The notes: generated by a model from the letters alone, not told the origin. Counted from the stretch's first letter, positions 18,520 to 28,322 are shown. The stretch is 64,000 nucleotides of DNA from Mariniphaga sp. (GCA_024636975.1 JAGXGA010000023.1:62001-126000), one strand, 5' to 3'. Numbers and translations: made by a program.

Positions 18520-18725
18520 CAAATCAGTTTTAGCAACCTTAATATAATAAACACTAAAATGTTCTGAAGGTTTTAATTAGAATCAGGGTTCTGTGGTATT
18601 TGTTGTTGATTGATTAAAGAATCTAATTTGACAGCAGATTACTATATATGAATGAAACTAAACAACAGACAAAATCAATGCAAACTATTAATTCAAAAGT
18701 AGATAAATTCTTTATTTATCGAATT

Positions 18726-20087
18726 TTAAACTTCATACTTTTTATATAATTCCCTCCATGGCTCCCTCATTTCTCTCTTAAGCATTTTCTGAGCTAATGG
18801 GTTATCTATAAACTCCTCCTTCTCTGGATTCCAACTAAGATCTTGATTTAATAACATTGCAATATTTCCAAGATGAGCAATTGAAACAGATCTATGTCCG
18901 ACTTCAGCGGGGGCAGCAGTTATTTCCCGAGACAATATGCAATCTATAAAATTTTGATAATGGCTTGCATTGCTATTATAAAGACGTATATCATTACGAC
19001 CAATCTTGGTTTCAAGCAGAGATTCAGGATCAGCACCATTTTGCCAGATACTTCCTTCTGAACCTTCAAACTTATATCCCATTTGTTCATCAGTTGATAC
19101 TATAAGTTTTACTCCGTTGGCATAAATTGCTTCAAAGTAGAATTCGATGGCAGTATTCCAAACAGGATGTTTTGCCCATTTTGCTTTAGCATTCTGAATC
19201 TTTTCCGGTCCAGTGTCATCCGTGCCCATCCCCCATTGCGCCATGTCAATAAAATGTCCACCCCAGTCAGTCAATTGACCACCAGAATAATCAAGATTCC
19301 ACCGGTAATTCACATGGGTTCGGGCAGGACAATAAGGTGCATCAGGGGCAGGCCCAAGCCATGTATCATAATCAAATCCTTCAGGTACCGGTATAGTTTC
19401 TGTCAATTGACCCGTTCGTCCATAATCTGGTGTTCCTTTAGGCAAGCCAACTTTTACAGTATGGAGTTCCCCTATCTTCCCATTCCTGACTAATTCACAG
19501 ACTTTCCTGTCTATGTTTCCGGACCTGCGTTGACTACCCGTTTGAAAAACGATATTATATTTTTTTACTGCATTACTCATTGCCCTTCCTTCGGGTATGG
19601 TTAGTGCTAATGGTTTCTGGCAATAAATATCTTTACCGGCTGCAGCAGCCATGAGTACCGGTATTGCATGCCAATGGTCTGGTGTAACTACTTCAACTGC
19701 ATCAATGCTGTCATCAAGCAATACTTGTTTGAAATCACTAACTGTTTTACATCCAGTATAAGATTTTCCATATGTTTCACTGTAGGTTTCATTGACTAAC
19801 CGTTTAATAAAATCTCGACCTGCAACTTTCCCATCCCAATAACCACTGCTCTCTTTATTAACATCACACACAGTAACAACCTGAACTCTTTTATCTTTTA
19901 AAAACTCTTTTACATCGTTTCCTGCTTGATTGCCCGCTCCAATAAAAGCCAAGTTTACTCTGTCTGATGGTGAGACATTTCCATTTTTCCCTCTAGCACA
20001 AGCAGGAATAATAGTTGGTACAACAATTGATCCCAATGCAATAGTTCCGTATTTCTTTAAAAATTGCCTCCGGTTTACTTGAATCAT
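18726..20087 (-). CDS. Gfo/Idh/MocA-family oxidoreductase with twin-arginine-like signal
   Basis: A protein of 453 residues when started at 20087 (MIQVNRRQFLKKYG...). That start gives a clean twin-arginine-type leader (NRRQFLKK, then a hydrophobic stretch to IIPACARG) and removes an overlap with the next gene; an upstream ATG at 20144 adds 19 residues. The Rossmann segment VNLAFIGAGNQAGND follows. The active-site motif is CQKPLALT, so the usual EKP is QKP but the lysine is kept. GGQLTDWGGHFIDMAQWG is typical of the family. Export by the Tat route would imply the protein folds with its cofactor first. It sits 16 bases after the DUF1080 gene, a pairing often seen in Bacteroidota glycoside-oxidation clusters. 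Confidence 0.9.
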   Translation of the reverse strand: MIQVNRRQFLKKYGTIALGSIVVPTIIPACARGKNGNVSPSDRVNLAFIGAGNQAGNDVKEFLKDKRVQVVTVCDVNKESSGYWDGKVAGRDFIKRLVNETYSETYGKSYTGCKTVSDFKQVLLDDSIDAVEVVTPDHWHAIPVLMAAAAGKDIYCQKPLALTIPEGRAMSNAVKKYNIVFQTGSQRRSGNIDRKVCELVRNGKIGELHTVKVGLPKGTPDYGRTGQLTETIPVPEGFDYDTWLGPAPDAPYCPARTHVNYRWNLDYSGGQLTDWGGHFIDMAQWGMGTDDTGPEKIQNAKAKWAKHPVWNTAIEFYFEAIYANGVKLIVSTDEQMGYKFEGSEGSIWQNGADPESLLETKIGRNDIRLYNSNASHYQNFIDCILSREITAAPAEVGHRSVSIAHLGNIAMLLNQDLSWNPEKEEFIDNPLAQKMLKREMREPWRELYKKYEV

Positions 20088-20103
20088 TATTCTAGTATTT
20101 AAA

Positions 20104-20871
20104 TTATAGTTTTCGTATCCATATATTTCTATAACTAACCTCATTTTGATGGTTTTGTAACATTAAGGGCAGTTCTACTTGAGTGATTGGGGTTTTACCA
20201 TTTCCAGCATGTGAAGGACCTTTTATCTCAACGTGATTTTGTATAAGTACCCCATTATGAAAGATTGTAAAATAGCCAGATTCCATTTCTAATCCCTTAT
20301 CATTAAAACGAGGAGCAGTGAAAATGATATCGAATGATTGCCATGAACCTGGCTTCAATGATGCATTCACCAAAGGTGGATGTTGATTGTATATGGCTCC
20401 TGCCTGTGTAGAAGGTCTTGTTGAGTTTTCAAACGAATTTAAAACCTGCACTTCATATTTTCCCATCAAATAAATGCCTGAATTTCCTGACTCTTGTCCC
20501 ATTTTTTCATTTCGCACATCAGTACGGGGTGTTTTCCATTCTATGTGCAATTGACAATCACCAAATAGTTCTTTTGTTTGAATATTGGGAGTACCAGGTA
20601 CAACCGTAAATTTTTTTCCATCGACTTTCCATTTGGCGATACTTCCATCTAAAGGAGAAACCTGATCTCCCTCGGTAATACTTTCAAAATTATTTAAAGT
20701 ACCCTTATCAAATAATATAATTGCATCCGATGGAGCTTTACCTCTTTTCCCCGGTTTAACTATCTCAGGTTCCAGAATATTAGTATCATTATCCTGAGAA
20801 AATACATTTGATCCGTATGTAATTGCAATAAAAATTAAACTGAATTTTATATAACATTTAAAATTGTTCAT
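20104..20871 (-). CDS. DUF1080 (3-keto-glycoside hydrolase family) protein
   Basis: An exported protein of about 255 residues. The start at 20871 (MNNFKCYIKFSLIF...) begins right at the signal peptide, which ends near SNVFSQD; an ATG at 20913 adds 14 polar residues. The domain is recognisable from DAIILFDKGTLNNFES, WKVDGKKFTVVPGTPNIQTKELFGDCQLHIEWKTP (read as two parts), GNSGIYLMGKYEVQVL and the final VSYRNIWIRKL. Some members of this family hydrolyse 3-keto-disaccharides or 3-keto-glucosides formed by Gfo/Idh/MocA oxidoreductases. The direct neighbour downstream is such an oxidoreductase, which fits that role. The actual glycoside is unknown. Confidence 0.88.
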   Translation of the reverse strand: MNNFKCYIKFSLIFIAITYGSNVFSQDNDTNILEPEIVKPGKRGKAPSDAIILFDKGTLNNFESITEGDQVSPLDGSIAKWKVDGKKFTVVPGTPNIQTKELFGDCQLHIEWKTPRTDVRNEKMGQESGNSGIYLMGKYEVQVLNSFENSTRPSTQAGAIYNQHPPLVNASLKPGSWQSFDIIFTAPRFNDKGLEMESGYFTIFHNGVLIQNHVEIKGPSHAGNGKTPITQVELPLMLQNHQNEVSYRNIWIRKL

Positions 20872-20971
20872 GTCAATATTTTTTTTACGATTCGTTGTCA
20901 AATGAATCTTCATTTGATACTCCCGTTTTACTTTATTTAATTCCCAAATATATAAGTGAATAATAAAAATA

Positions 20972-21024
20972 AGGTTGCCTTATTAATAGTTTATATCTTG
21001 ATAAAAAACCTTTTAAGGCAACCT
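20972..21024 (-). terminator. Inverted repeat ending the Sus operon
   Basis: Perfect 10-base arms (AGGTTGCCTT and its complement) lie at 20972-20981 and 21015-21024. On the minus strand the downstream arm is followed by TATTTTTATTATT. It lies just after the DUF3823 stop and could terminate the susC-susD-DUF3823 transcript before the DUF1080 gene. The loop of 33 bases is long for a standard terminator. Confidence 0.4.
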
Positions 21025-21034
21025 AATTTTATTT

Positions 21035-21721
21035 TTATGGAACAGTAACAGTGAAAATATTACTATAATTATATTTTCTAAAAGAATTATCAGTGCGAAC
21101 ACCAATTCTAACATAGTAGACTTTACCAGAAGTCAACCCGCTTATTACATCTGAGAATGACTGGTTTAAAATATTTTCATCAGCTATTTCAGATAAATTT
21201 GTTTCCATTTTAAAGTCATAAGTTACGTTATCTACAGTAGGAATCTCGGATATTAAAGTTTTCCTTTCAATTATTTTGTCACCCTCCTTACTTCGAGTAA
21301 TATTATAACTTGCTATAATTTCATTGTTATTAGAAGTAATGGAGACGTCAGTAACAGCTAAAAATGGAATGACTTCGAAATTTATTGTTGTTTCAGAACC
21401 TACTTGTACACTTGCTGTATCCACAGGAAAGAATGCTCCCTCAACAGGAACAATATTATATTGATTTTGAAAAATCAGAGCATTTTCAAAAGTTCCGTCG
21501 GATTTACCGTGAATTGAAATTGGCGAATTCATACTTCCTCCTTGCTCAAAAAATCTTATGAAAAAACCATTGGGTTGTTGAGCTTGAAAAGGTTCATTGG
21601 TGATTATATCAATTAGTTGGCCGTGCACATATCCATTGGGTGCATCATAATTGTCAATTTCATCACAAGAAAAAGCAGCTACAACTAATCCTATTATTAA
21701 TATTTTTTTTGTGATTGTCAT
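21035..21721 (-). CDS. DUF3823 SusE-position lipoprotein
   Basis: A 228-residue lipoprotein (leader ending AAFSC, Cys19) that follows susD, the place usually held by SusE/SusF-type surface glycan-binding proteins. The segment NGYVHGQLIDIITNEPFQAQQ and a following FIRFFEQGG match DUF3823, an immunoglobulin-like domain found almost only beside SusD. A second Ig/fibronectin-like half covers residues about 120-228 (TSGKVYYVRIGVRTDNS). It probably sits on the outer surface and helps bind the glycan. Base composition is A+T-rich like susD. Confidence 0.82.
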   Translation of the reverse strand: MTITKKILIIGLVVAAFSCDEIDNYDAPNGYVHGQLIDIITNEPFQAQQPNGFFIRFFEQGGSMNSPISIHGKSDGTFENALIFQNQYNIVPVEGAFFPVDTASVQVGSETTINFEVIPFLAVTDVSITSNNNEIIASYNITRSKEGDKIIERKTLISEIPTVDNVTYDFKMETNLSEIADENILNQSFSDVISGLTSGKVYYVRIGVRTDNSFRKYNYSNIFTVTVP

Positions 21722-21770
21722 ATTATTTAGATTTATATAATTTTATATATTAATGCATTGTATTTATATT

Positions 21771-23552
21771 TCAATATCCAGGGTTTTGAACTAAATTCGG
21801 ATTTCTATCTATTTCTGCAAGAGGTATTATACTATAATAGGCTCTTTGATGGAAAGTTTTAGGATATCGTCCTGTTTTTTCAGTTTCAAAACGATATGCA
21901 TTTTGTTGAATATCAAAATATGGCTTTAAAGCAGTAACACGATAATTATTAAGTATTTTATCTGCAACTCGCCATCTTTTGTAATCCCACCATCTTAAAT
22001 TTTCAAATGCTAGTTCAACGAGTCGTTCATGTCTTATATTCTCGATAGTAACTTCCTGATCATCTAATAATTTTATTCCAGCTCGTTCTCTTATTTGATT
22101 TACAGCCCATTTTGCTTCCTCTATGTTGTTTAATTCAATTGCAGCTTCAGCATAATTTAAAAGAATTTCACCATATCTAAATACCATAAAAGACTGATCC
22201 GAACTAGAACCTATTGCATCTAAATTATCCATATTATAGTTAAGATATTTACGAACATAAAATCCAGACTGCGTTTTTTCTGATCCACCAAAACCACTTA
22301 GTCCTACTACTCGTATAGTTCCATTGGCATTATCAATTTCATGTGTAACTGGATTATATAATGCACTAAAATCACCTGCTTCAATTTTTTCTTCCCCATC
22401 ATAAATTCCTGCCTGCACATCTATAGTATTATTTCTAAATTGAGAAAAAGGAACTATTACTGACGCCATTAATCTAGGGTCTTTGTTTTCAAAAATATCA
22501 GTTGGATGTTCATAAAAAATTGGAGTGCCATCTGGATTATTTATTTTTAATGTTCCTGCACTACCGTCAATATATTCAAATTGCTCGACTAATTCAAGAG
22601 AAGGTCCGATATAAGACCCTGCTCCACCAGGTCCACGAATGCCAAAAGGAAGATTTTGAGAGTCATATCCATGTCCAAGATATGGATATTTATAATGAAC
22701 AGAAAATATGGCTTCTGGATTATCGGGATCAATAAATAGCTGTTCGAAATTTAGTCGTTTATCCGGATTTTTATTATACAAAGAATATTTTTCTGAATCA
22801 ATAATTGCCTTCGATGAATTAAAACTTGATTGCCAATATTTTTCTGCACCTGATGAAGGAATCCCAAGAATCCCATTTATTCTTAATGATTCTCCATATT
22901 CGGCTATTGAGGCAGCATATAACATTGCTCGTGATTTTAAAGCCAATGCTGCAAATTTGGTTGCCCTACCAGCAACATTTTCTTCAGGCAACAGAGAAAT
23001 GGCCTGATCAAGATTCGTAGCAATAAAATCCCAAACTTCCTGTTCTTTGTTTCTGGGAACTTGTAATTCGTTTAAATTATCACCAGTATAATTTTGAACC
23101 TCTTCAATAATAGGAACACCACCATAACGTTTTGCTAATCCAAAGTAGTAAAAAGCTCTAATAAAAAGAACCTCTCCTAAAAAAATATCTTTATCTACAG
23201 GAGAAAGATTTGCATCAGGTAATTTAGCAATTAAATCATTGGCATTTCTTATAGCATCATAACCCCACCAAGGATACCACGTTCCATCAGGTATATTTGG
23301 TTGTTCACCACTATAACTGCTTATTGCCTCATCAGTTTGATTAGCTAAATAAAAACCACCGCTTGCAAAATTAAAATCTTCAATGGGCATTTCGCTATAT
23401 AATGATGACATATATGCTTCAACCCCAGATGCATTCTGTAAAACTTGATCAGATGTAAGAATGTTAATAGGCTCAACATCCAATTCAAAGTCACATGAAC
23501 TAAAAATTATTAAAAAAAGTAATATAATTTTAGTATAAATTTTAGTATTCAT
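21771..23552 (-). CDS. susD: SusD/RagB-family glycan-binding lipoprotein
   Basis: A 593-residue surface lipoprotein (leader ending IFSSC, Cys20). It forms the lid of the SusC channel and binds the glycan before import. Features of the family are the N-terminal LNILTSDQV-type segment, helical TPR-like repeats (VLFIRAFYYFGLAKRYGG, ALKSRAMLYAASIA), and the C-terminal EILLNYAEAAIELNN ... IRERAG ... ERLVELAFENLRWWDYKRW. It starts ten bases after the susC stop and is co-transcribed. Composition is strongly A+T-rich (one hand-counted 60-base line gave 30% G+C). The symbol names the family only; the glycan is not known. Confidence 0.95.
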   Translation of the reverse strand: MNTKIYTKIILLFLIIFSSCDFELDVEPINILTSDQVLQNASGVEAYMSSLYSEMPIEDFNFASGGFYLANQTDEAISSYSGEQPNIPDGTWYPWWGYDAIRNANDLIAKLPDANLSPVDKDIFLGEVLFIRAFYYFGLAKRYGGVPIIEEVQNYTGDNLNELQVPRNKEQEVWDFIATNLDQAISLLPEENVAGRATKFAALALKSRAMLYAASIAEYGESLRINGILGIPSSGAEKYWQSSFNSSKAIIDSEKYSLYNKNPDKRLNFEQLFIDPDNPEAIFSVHYKYPYLGHGYDSQNLPFGIRGPGGAGSYIGPSLELVEQFEYIDGSAGTLKINNPDGTPIFYEHPTDIFENKDPRLMASVIVPFSQFRNNTIDVQAGIYDGEEKIEAGDFSALYNPVTHEIDNANGTIRVVGLSGFGGSEKTQSGFYVRKYLNYNMDNLDAIGSSSDQSFMVFRYGEILLNYAEAAIELNNIEEAKWAVNQIRERAGIKLLDDQEVTIENIRHERLVELAFENLRWWDYKRWRVADKILNNYRVTALKPYFDIQQNAYRFETEKTGRYPKTFHQRAYYSIIPLAEIDRNPNLVQNPGY

Positions 23553-23562
23553 AATTTAATTT

Positions 23563-26500
23563 TTAAAATGTAACATTTAATCCTAAGCCTAAATTTTTAT
23601 TGATTGGGTAAGAATAGAATACCCATTGCCGATAATGTTGCTCTGGATCCATATTCTTAAAATTTGAAAAGGTAAACAGATTAAATCCGCTTACATTTAA
23701 TCGAAGGCTTTGTATTCCTAATTGTGAAAGAAAGGGGTTGATTACGGTGTACCCTATTTTTACATCCTTCACTCTCATATAGTTGCCGTTGATTAACCAA
23801 AAAGATGATGTCCACGTATTGGAACTAGGATAACCCGTTTGAGGGTAATAGCCTTGGACTAATGGACTATTTACATCATAAATATCCTCATGATGCCACC
23901 TGTCCATAAATTGTGTTAAACTGTTTCTGCTCCAACGAAGTGGTAACTGATTCATTCCTTGATACTGAAAGCTATAATCAGCAGCTCCCTGGAATAAAAC
24001 ATACATATCAAAATTTTTCCATTTCAAATTTATGTCTAATCCAAAATATATATTTGGAATATTGCTTCGAGCAATAGGTACCTGATCTAAACTACTTATA
24101 ATTCCATCTCTGTTTACATCCTCATACTTTAAATCTCCAGGTCGAAGAGTTTTATTTCCTTGCCCATCAACAATTGGTGAATTTACAATTTCATCCATGG
24201 TTTGATACTGTCCTATATATTCGTAACCCCATTGCATATCGGTCCAGCGATCATTATTGTTATTTCTCCAATTTAAATATAAATTTCCATCAGTTGCTCT
24301 TTCCGTATATAAATTTTTCCTACGTGTATAGGTTAAATTTGCAGAAATTTCATAGGTTAATTCATTAATTTGATTTCGGTGACCAAGTACAACTTCAAAT
24401 CCTTTTTGCTGATCGCTATTTAGATTTTCTTGAGGTAAATTGGCCCCAACAGTGGCAGGGAGAGAAAGAATTCGTGTGGCCAAAAGCCCGGATCTATCAC
24501 GTTGAAAAACATCGAATTCCAATGATATTAACCTTTCACGTATAGCTAAATCGACACCGATATTTTTTGTAGTTGAAGTAAACCATGTAATATTTTGATT
24601 TGGCATACCTCTAAAACCTAATCCACGCACTACATTATCCCCAAATATATAGGTTCCACTGGGATAATTATAACCTGTTAAGAATTGAAAATTAGCAGCC
24701 GCATCGTCACCCATTTGACCAATCGAACCTCTTAATTTCAAATTAGAAATAAAAGAAAATGAATTTTTGAAAAATTCTTCCTCAGAGATTCGCCAACCTA
24801 TTGATGTAAAAGGAAAAAATCCCCATCTTTTTCCCTTAGCAAATTTTGATGAACCACCATAGTTATAACCAAATTCAATTAGATATTTTGACATATAATC
24901 ATAATTAAACCTTCCGATAAAACTTTGATTTGCATACTCTTCTATATTTGAAGAACTAATAGTTGCATTTTCAGCAACACCAGCAAATAGCTGATCGACA
25001 ACATCTAAATCAAAATATTTATTGCCATGTAAGTTATCATTCTTTGTATGTCTGGCTTCATAAACTATAGTCGCTCCGATATTATGTTTTTCTTCAAAAA
25101 GTTTTTCATATATGAGCTGTCCAAGGAGTGTACTCCTTTGAAAAGGAGTATAGTTTTCATATAAACTGGTGGGAGTCCATTTTCCTGAACCTGCAACATT
25201 ATATTCATCGTTTACCTGATCATAAGTATAAACATAATATAATTTTCTCCAGGCCTTTTCAAATAAGTCGCGATTAAAAAAACCGTACATGTATTTTGCC
25301 GAAAGGCCTTCAATATTATTAAATTTATAATCCAGAGTAATATTACTTTGAAATGTTTTAGTATTGGTTCTGTGGTAACCGGAATACTCTGAAGATATAT
25401 CAGCTAAAACATTCTCAGGATTAACTAAATGTAAATAATCAGGATTATCGTTTGCATAAAGTGGTGTAGTGGGTTGTGCAAGCATTGCAGTAAAATAGAT
25501 ATTATCAGCAGTAAGACTGGTGTTATTTCTATCTTCCAACATTCCCTCCATGTTTATTTGTGCCTTGAGGTTTTCAGTTACATCGATAGTAACACTAGAT
25601 CTAAGATTATATTTTCTGTAATACAGGTTATCACTTTTCCAAATACCATCTTCATTTAAATATCCAAGTGATGTATAATATTTAACTTTATCATTCCCCC
25701 CTGAAATATTTATATTATGGTGCATGACACCAGTATAATCTTTTTGTATGGCACCTAACCAATCTGTACTTGGATAAGTTCCATCTTTAAATTTTTGGAT
25801 ATCATCAGGAGAATAAGTTGTAGAGTTTGGATTTTGTCCTTGGGCAATTTCATTTTCGACTGTAAGTACTGCAAATTGATATGCATCTGTAACCTCTGGG
25901 TCAACTGTAAATTTCTGGAAATCATAAGACCCTGAATAACTTATAACTGGTTTACCTATATTGCCTTTTTTTGTTGTAACTAGAACAACTCCATTTGCAG
26001 CTTCAATTCCATAAATTGCTGCTGATCCGTCTTTAAGAATTGTAACATTTTCTATATCCATAGGATCAATTCTTGTAAAATCGTCTCTTTTAATTCCATC
26101 AACAATAATTAAAGGACTTCCCAAACCTCTAATATCAAATGCTGTTGCATATGAACCTGGTTCTCCAGATCTTTGCGTTACTCTTAATCCTGGAAGTTTA
26201 CCAGCTAAGCCGTTTACAATATTACTAGAAGTAATTGATTCAAGTTTCTCTGATCCCACTGATGATAATGATCCTGTCAGATTCACTTTCTTTTGTACAC
26301 CATACCCCACAGCAACCACCTCATCAATCCCAATAGCATCAACTTCCATAACCACAGTAAAAGTTGTCCTTCCATTAACATCCACCTCCTGCGTCCGCAT
26401 CCCCACAAATGAAAACTGCAAGGTTTCAGCATCTGCAGGAATAGTTAAAGAGAAATTTCCATCGGCATTAGTTACAGTACCGGTTGTGGTACCTTGAACC

Positions 26501-26961
26501 ATCACGGTAACCCCGGGTAATGGCTCTCCCCGCTGATCTGTAACCGTTCCGGTAACCGTTCTTTGCTGTTGAGCTGCATTCTCACTGTCTCCTGCACTTA
26601 TACTTTTTCGAAGCACAATCTGCCTGTCGTATACATCCCATTCCAGGTTCTGCTCACTCAATGCAGCATCAAGAACCTGATTGATAGTCGCCTCATCCAG
26701 ATTGACTGTTATTTCCTTTCGTGGGTCCAGGTCCTCCGTTTTATAAAGGAAAACAAATTCACTGTTGTCTTCTACATGCTTAATAAGCTCGGCAATAGTC
26801 CCGTTCTTTAGTTTAATATCGAGACGAGTGCTTTGCGAATAGCTATTGCCACTGGCTGATAGCAGGAAGCCAACTATTAAAAATAATGTTAACCGCATAA
26901 TTCGCCCCCATTTTTTTTTGGTTTTCCCTGAAAGAAAACCGGTTAAACAATAAATTTTCAT
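23563..26961 (-). CDS. susC: SusC/RagA-family TonB-dependent outer-membrane receptor with STN domain
   Basis: A 1132-residue outer-membrane importer. A signal peptide ends near SYSQS (about residue 44). A secretin/TonB short N-terminal (STN) domain follows (LDIKLKNGTIAELIKHVEDN to about 120), the part that talks to a FecR anti-sigma factor. Next are a carboxypeptidase-regulatory-like domain (VTGTVTDQRGEPLPGVTV, about 133-215), the plug (SSNIVNGLAGKLPGLRV, RGLGSPLIIVDGI, AAIYGIEAANGVVLVTTKKG) and the beta barrel ending in LGLGLNVTF. The STN domain fits the FecR/sigma genes upstream, so induction by substrate binding is likely. G+C content changes abruptly at about 26050-26280, between the N-terminal domains and the plug/barrel. 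Confidence 0.96.
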   Translation of the reverse strand: MKIYCLTGFLSGKTKKKWGRIMRLTLFLIVGFLLSASGNSYSQSTRLDIKLKNGTIAELIKHVEDNSEFVFLYKTEDLDPRKEITVNLDEATINQVLDAALSEQNLEWDVYDRQIVLRKSISAGDSENAAQQQRTVTGTVTDQRGEPLPGVTVMVQGTTTGTVTNADGNFSLTIPADAETLQFSFVGMRTQEVDVNGRTTFTVVMEVDAIGIDEVVAVGYGVQKKVNLTGSLSSVGSEKLESITSSNIVNGLAGKLPGLRVTQRSGEPGSYATAFDIRGLGSPLIIVDGIKRDDFTRIDPMDIENVTILKDGSAAIYGIEAANGVVLVTTKKGNIGKPVISYSGSYDFQKFTVDPEVTDAYQFAVLTVENEIAQGQNPNSTTYSPDDIQKFKDGTYPSTDWLGAIQKDYTGVMHHNINISGGNDKVKYYTSLGYLNEDGIWKSDNLYYRKYNLRSSVTIDVTENLKAQINMEGMLEDRNNTSLTADNIYFTAMLAQPTTPLYANDNPDYLHLVNPENVLADISSEYSGYHRTNTKTFQSNITLDYKFNNIEGLSAKYMYGFFNRDLFEKAWRKLYYVYTYDQVNDEYNVAGSGKWTPTSLYENYTPFQRSTLLGQLIYEKLFEEKHNIGATIVYEARHTKNDNLHGNKYFDLDVVDQLFAGVAENATISSSNIEEYANQSFIGRFNYDYMSKYLIEFGYNYGGSSKFAKGKRWGFFPFTSIGWRISEEEFFKNSFSFISNLKLRGSIGQMGDDAAANFQFLTGYNYPSGTYIFGDNVVRGLGFRGMPNQNITWFTSTTKNIGVDLAIRERLISLEFDVFQRDRSGLLATRILSLPATVGANLPQENLNSDQQKGFEVVLGHRNQINELTYEISANLTYTRRKNLYTERATDGNLYLNWRNNNNDRWTDMQWGYEYIGQYQTMDEIVNSPIVDGQGNKTLRPGDLKYEDVNRDGIISSLDQVPIARSNIPNIYFGLDINLKWKNFDMYVLFQGAADYSFQYQGMNQLPLRWSRNSLTQFMDRWHHEDIYDVNSPLVQGYYPQTGYPSSNTWTSSFWLINGNYMRVKDVKIGYTVINPFLSQLGIQSLRLNVSGFNLFTFSNFKNMDPEQHYRQWVFYSYPINKNLGLGLNVTF

Positions 26962-27010
26962 AATTTTGAAACGTTTAGAATGAATACTAATATTAATTGG
27001 TATTTATATC

Positions 27011-27047
27011 ACCCGGCAGGTGTGCCACCACCTTCCGGGTTTTTTTA
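27011..27047. terminator. Stable hairpin between fecR and susC
   Basis: Twelve-base arms (ACCCGGCAGGTG against CACCTTCCGGGT, one mismatch) with a six-base loop. The T run follows on the plus strand (27041-27047), opposite to the flanking genes. In the direction of fecR and susC it has no U tract, so it may attenuate or protect the susC transcript rather than fully end fecR. Confidence 0.5.
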
Positions 27048-27050
27048 TTT

Positions 27051-28238
27051 TCATTTTATTACATAGAGCCTCTCGTTTACTTCCATTATCTGCAACCCTG
27101 TAAGCCGCTCCAGGTACTTAAATACTTCTGATTTTTCTTTGGTTACATCCAGTTTTCCCGAAACCTGGATACCTCCCTTGAAAGGATCATCAAATTGGAA
27201 CTGAATGTTATAATAGCGCTCAAGCTTTTTTGTAATGCGGTTAAAGTCGGTGTTTGTAAAGCTGAACAAACCGCTTGTCCACAAGGTGTATTCATCTACA
27301 TTTACCTTCTGTGTCCTTGTTTGCTGAGTTTTCTTATTAAAATAAGCCAGGTATCCCGATTCCAGTGTTAACCCTTTTTCCCTTCTGCCGGCATCGGAAT
27401 TTTTTATTTCCACACTGCCTTCAGCCAAAACTGTTTGCACGGCAAAATCTTCGGGATAAGCCGTAACATTAAATTTTGTTCCAAGGACCTCGACTAACAA
27501 ATCGCTGGTTTTAACCACAAAGGGTTGTTTTTCATTTTCCTTTACTTCGAAGTACGCCTCGCCAATTAGATATACTTCTCTTGTTTTGTCAACAAACCGG
27601 GAAGGATAGATGAGCCGGCTGCCTGCATTCAGCCAAACTTTTGTACCATCGGCAAGGTTAATGGTTGAGCGGCTCCCATAGGGAATCACAAGCGTATTCA
27701 TTTCGGGCGGGGCATCGCTGTTATCGTCCATAATGGTTTGTCCGCTGTTAAGGATTATTTTCCCGTTGGCAGAGTAATCAAGTTGCGACTCTCCCTGGTT
27801 AAGGGAAATAGGGCTCCGGTCGCCCAGAATAAGCAGTGGTTCCTGTACCTGGGCAGGCAGCGCAGAATTATTAACAATAATCTGCGGCTGCCTGCGCTCC
27901 ATGTACAGGTAAACTAAACTACCACCTATGAAAAGAAAAAGGAAAGCAATTGCAGCATACCGCATCATTTTCCGCAGTATAATGCTTTGCATATTTTTTG
28001 TGTCTGCCTGTTCAAGTTTCCGGGCAATTCGTATGGCAAGTGATCTTTTCTCCGATTCGGTTAACTTTTTATCTTCATATTTAAGATAAGTTTCTATCTG
28101 CGATTTTAATTCATTGACTTGATCCCTGTAATCCGGATTGCTTTCCAGGTAATGGTTCCAGTAAGCATTTATTTCCGGAGAAGAATGGAATATCCATTTA
28201 AAAAACAATGGATTTTCAATAAGCCTGTTAAAATTCAT
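27051..28238 (-). CDS. FecR-family anti-sigma factor
   Basis: A 395-residue inner-membrane protein. The cytoplasmic N-terminal half (to about residue 90) should hold the ECF sigma factor. One transmembrane helix follows (AAIAFLFLFIGGSLVYLYM, about 93-111). The periplasmic FecR domain is shown by VIPYGSRSTINLADGTKVWLNAGSRLIYP and by REVYLIGEAYFEVKE. The C-terminal DUF4974-type domain (FNRITKKLERYYNIQFQFDD to the end) is the part expected to contact the SusC STN domain. It lies between the sigma gene and susC, the standard order of this switch. Confidence 0.93.
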   Translation of the reverse strand: MNFNRLIENPLFFKWIFHSSPEINAYWNHYLESNPDYRDQVNELKSQIETYLKYEDKKLTESEKRSLAIRIARKLEQADTKNMQSIILRKMMRYAAIAFLFLFIGGSLVYLYMERRQPQIIVNNSALPAQVQEPLLILGDRSPISLNQGESQLDYSANGKIILNSGQTIMDDNSDAPPEMNTLVIPYGSRSTINLADGTKVWLNAGSRLIYPSRFVDKTREVYLIGEAYFEVKENEKQPFVVKTSDLLVEVLGTKFNVTAYPEDFAVQTVLAEGSVEIKNSDAGRREKGLTLESGYLAYFNKKTQQTRTQKVNVDEYTLWTSGLFSFTNTDFNRITKKLERYYNIQFQFDDPFKGGIQVSGKLDVTKEKSEVFKYLERLTGLQIMEVNERLYVIK

Positions 28239-28283
28239 ATCCTTTTATTGATTCAGTTATCATTGATAAGAGGAGGAAATAAT

Positions 28284-28322
28284 AAAAAAGGGACAAAAAA
28301 ACATGCTTTTTTTTGTCCCTTT
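28284..28322 (-). terminator. Strong terminator between the sigma gene and fecR
   Basis: A perfect 15-base stem (AAAGGGACAAAAAAA paired with its complement, six-base loop) is followed on the minus strand by TTTTTTATTATTTCC. It lies in the 196-base gap after the sigma gene and before fecR, so the two genes may be transcribed separately or with attenuation. Confidence 0.6.
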
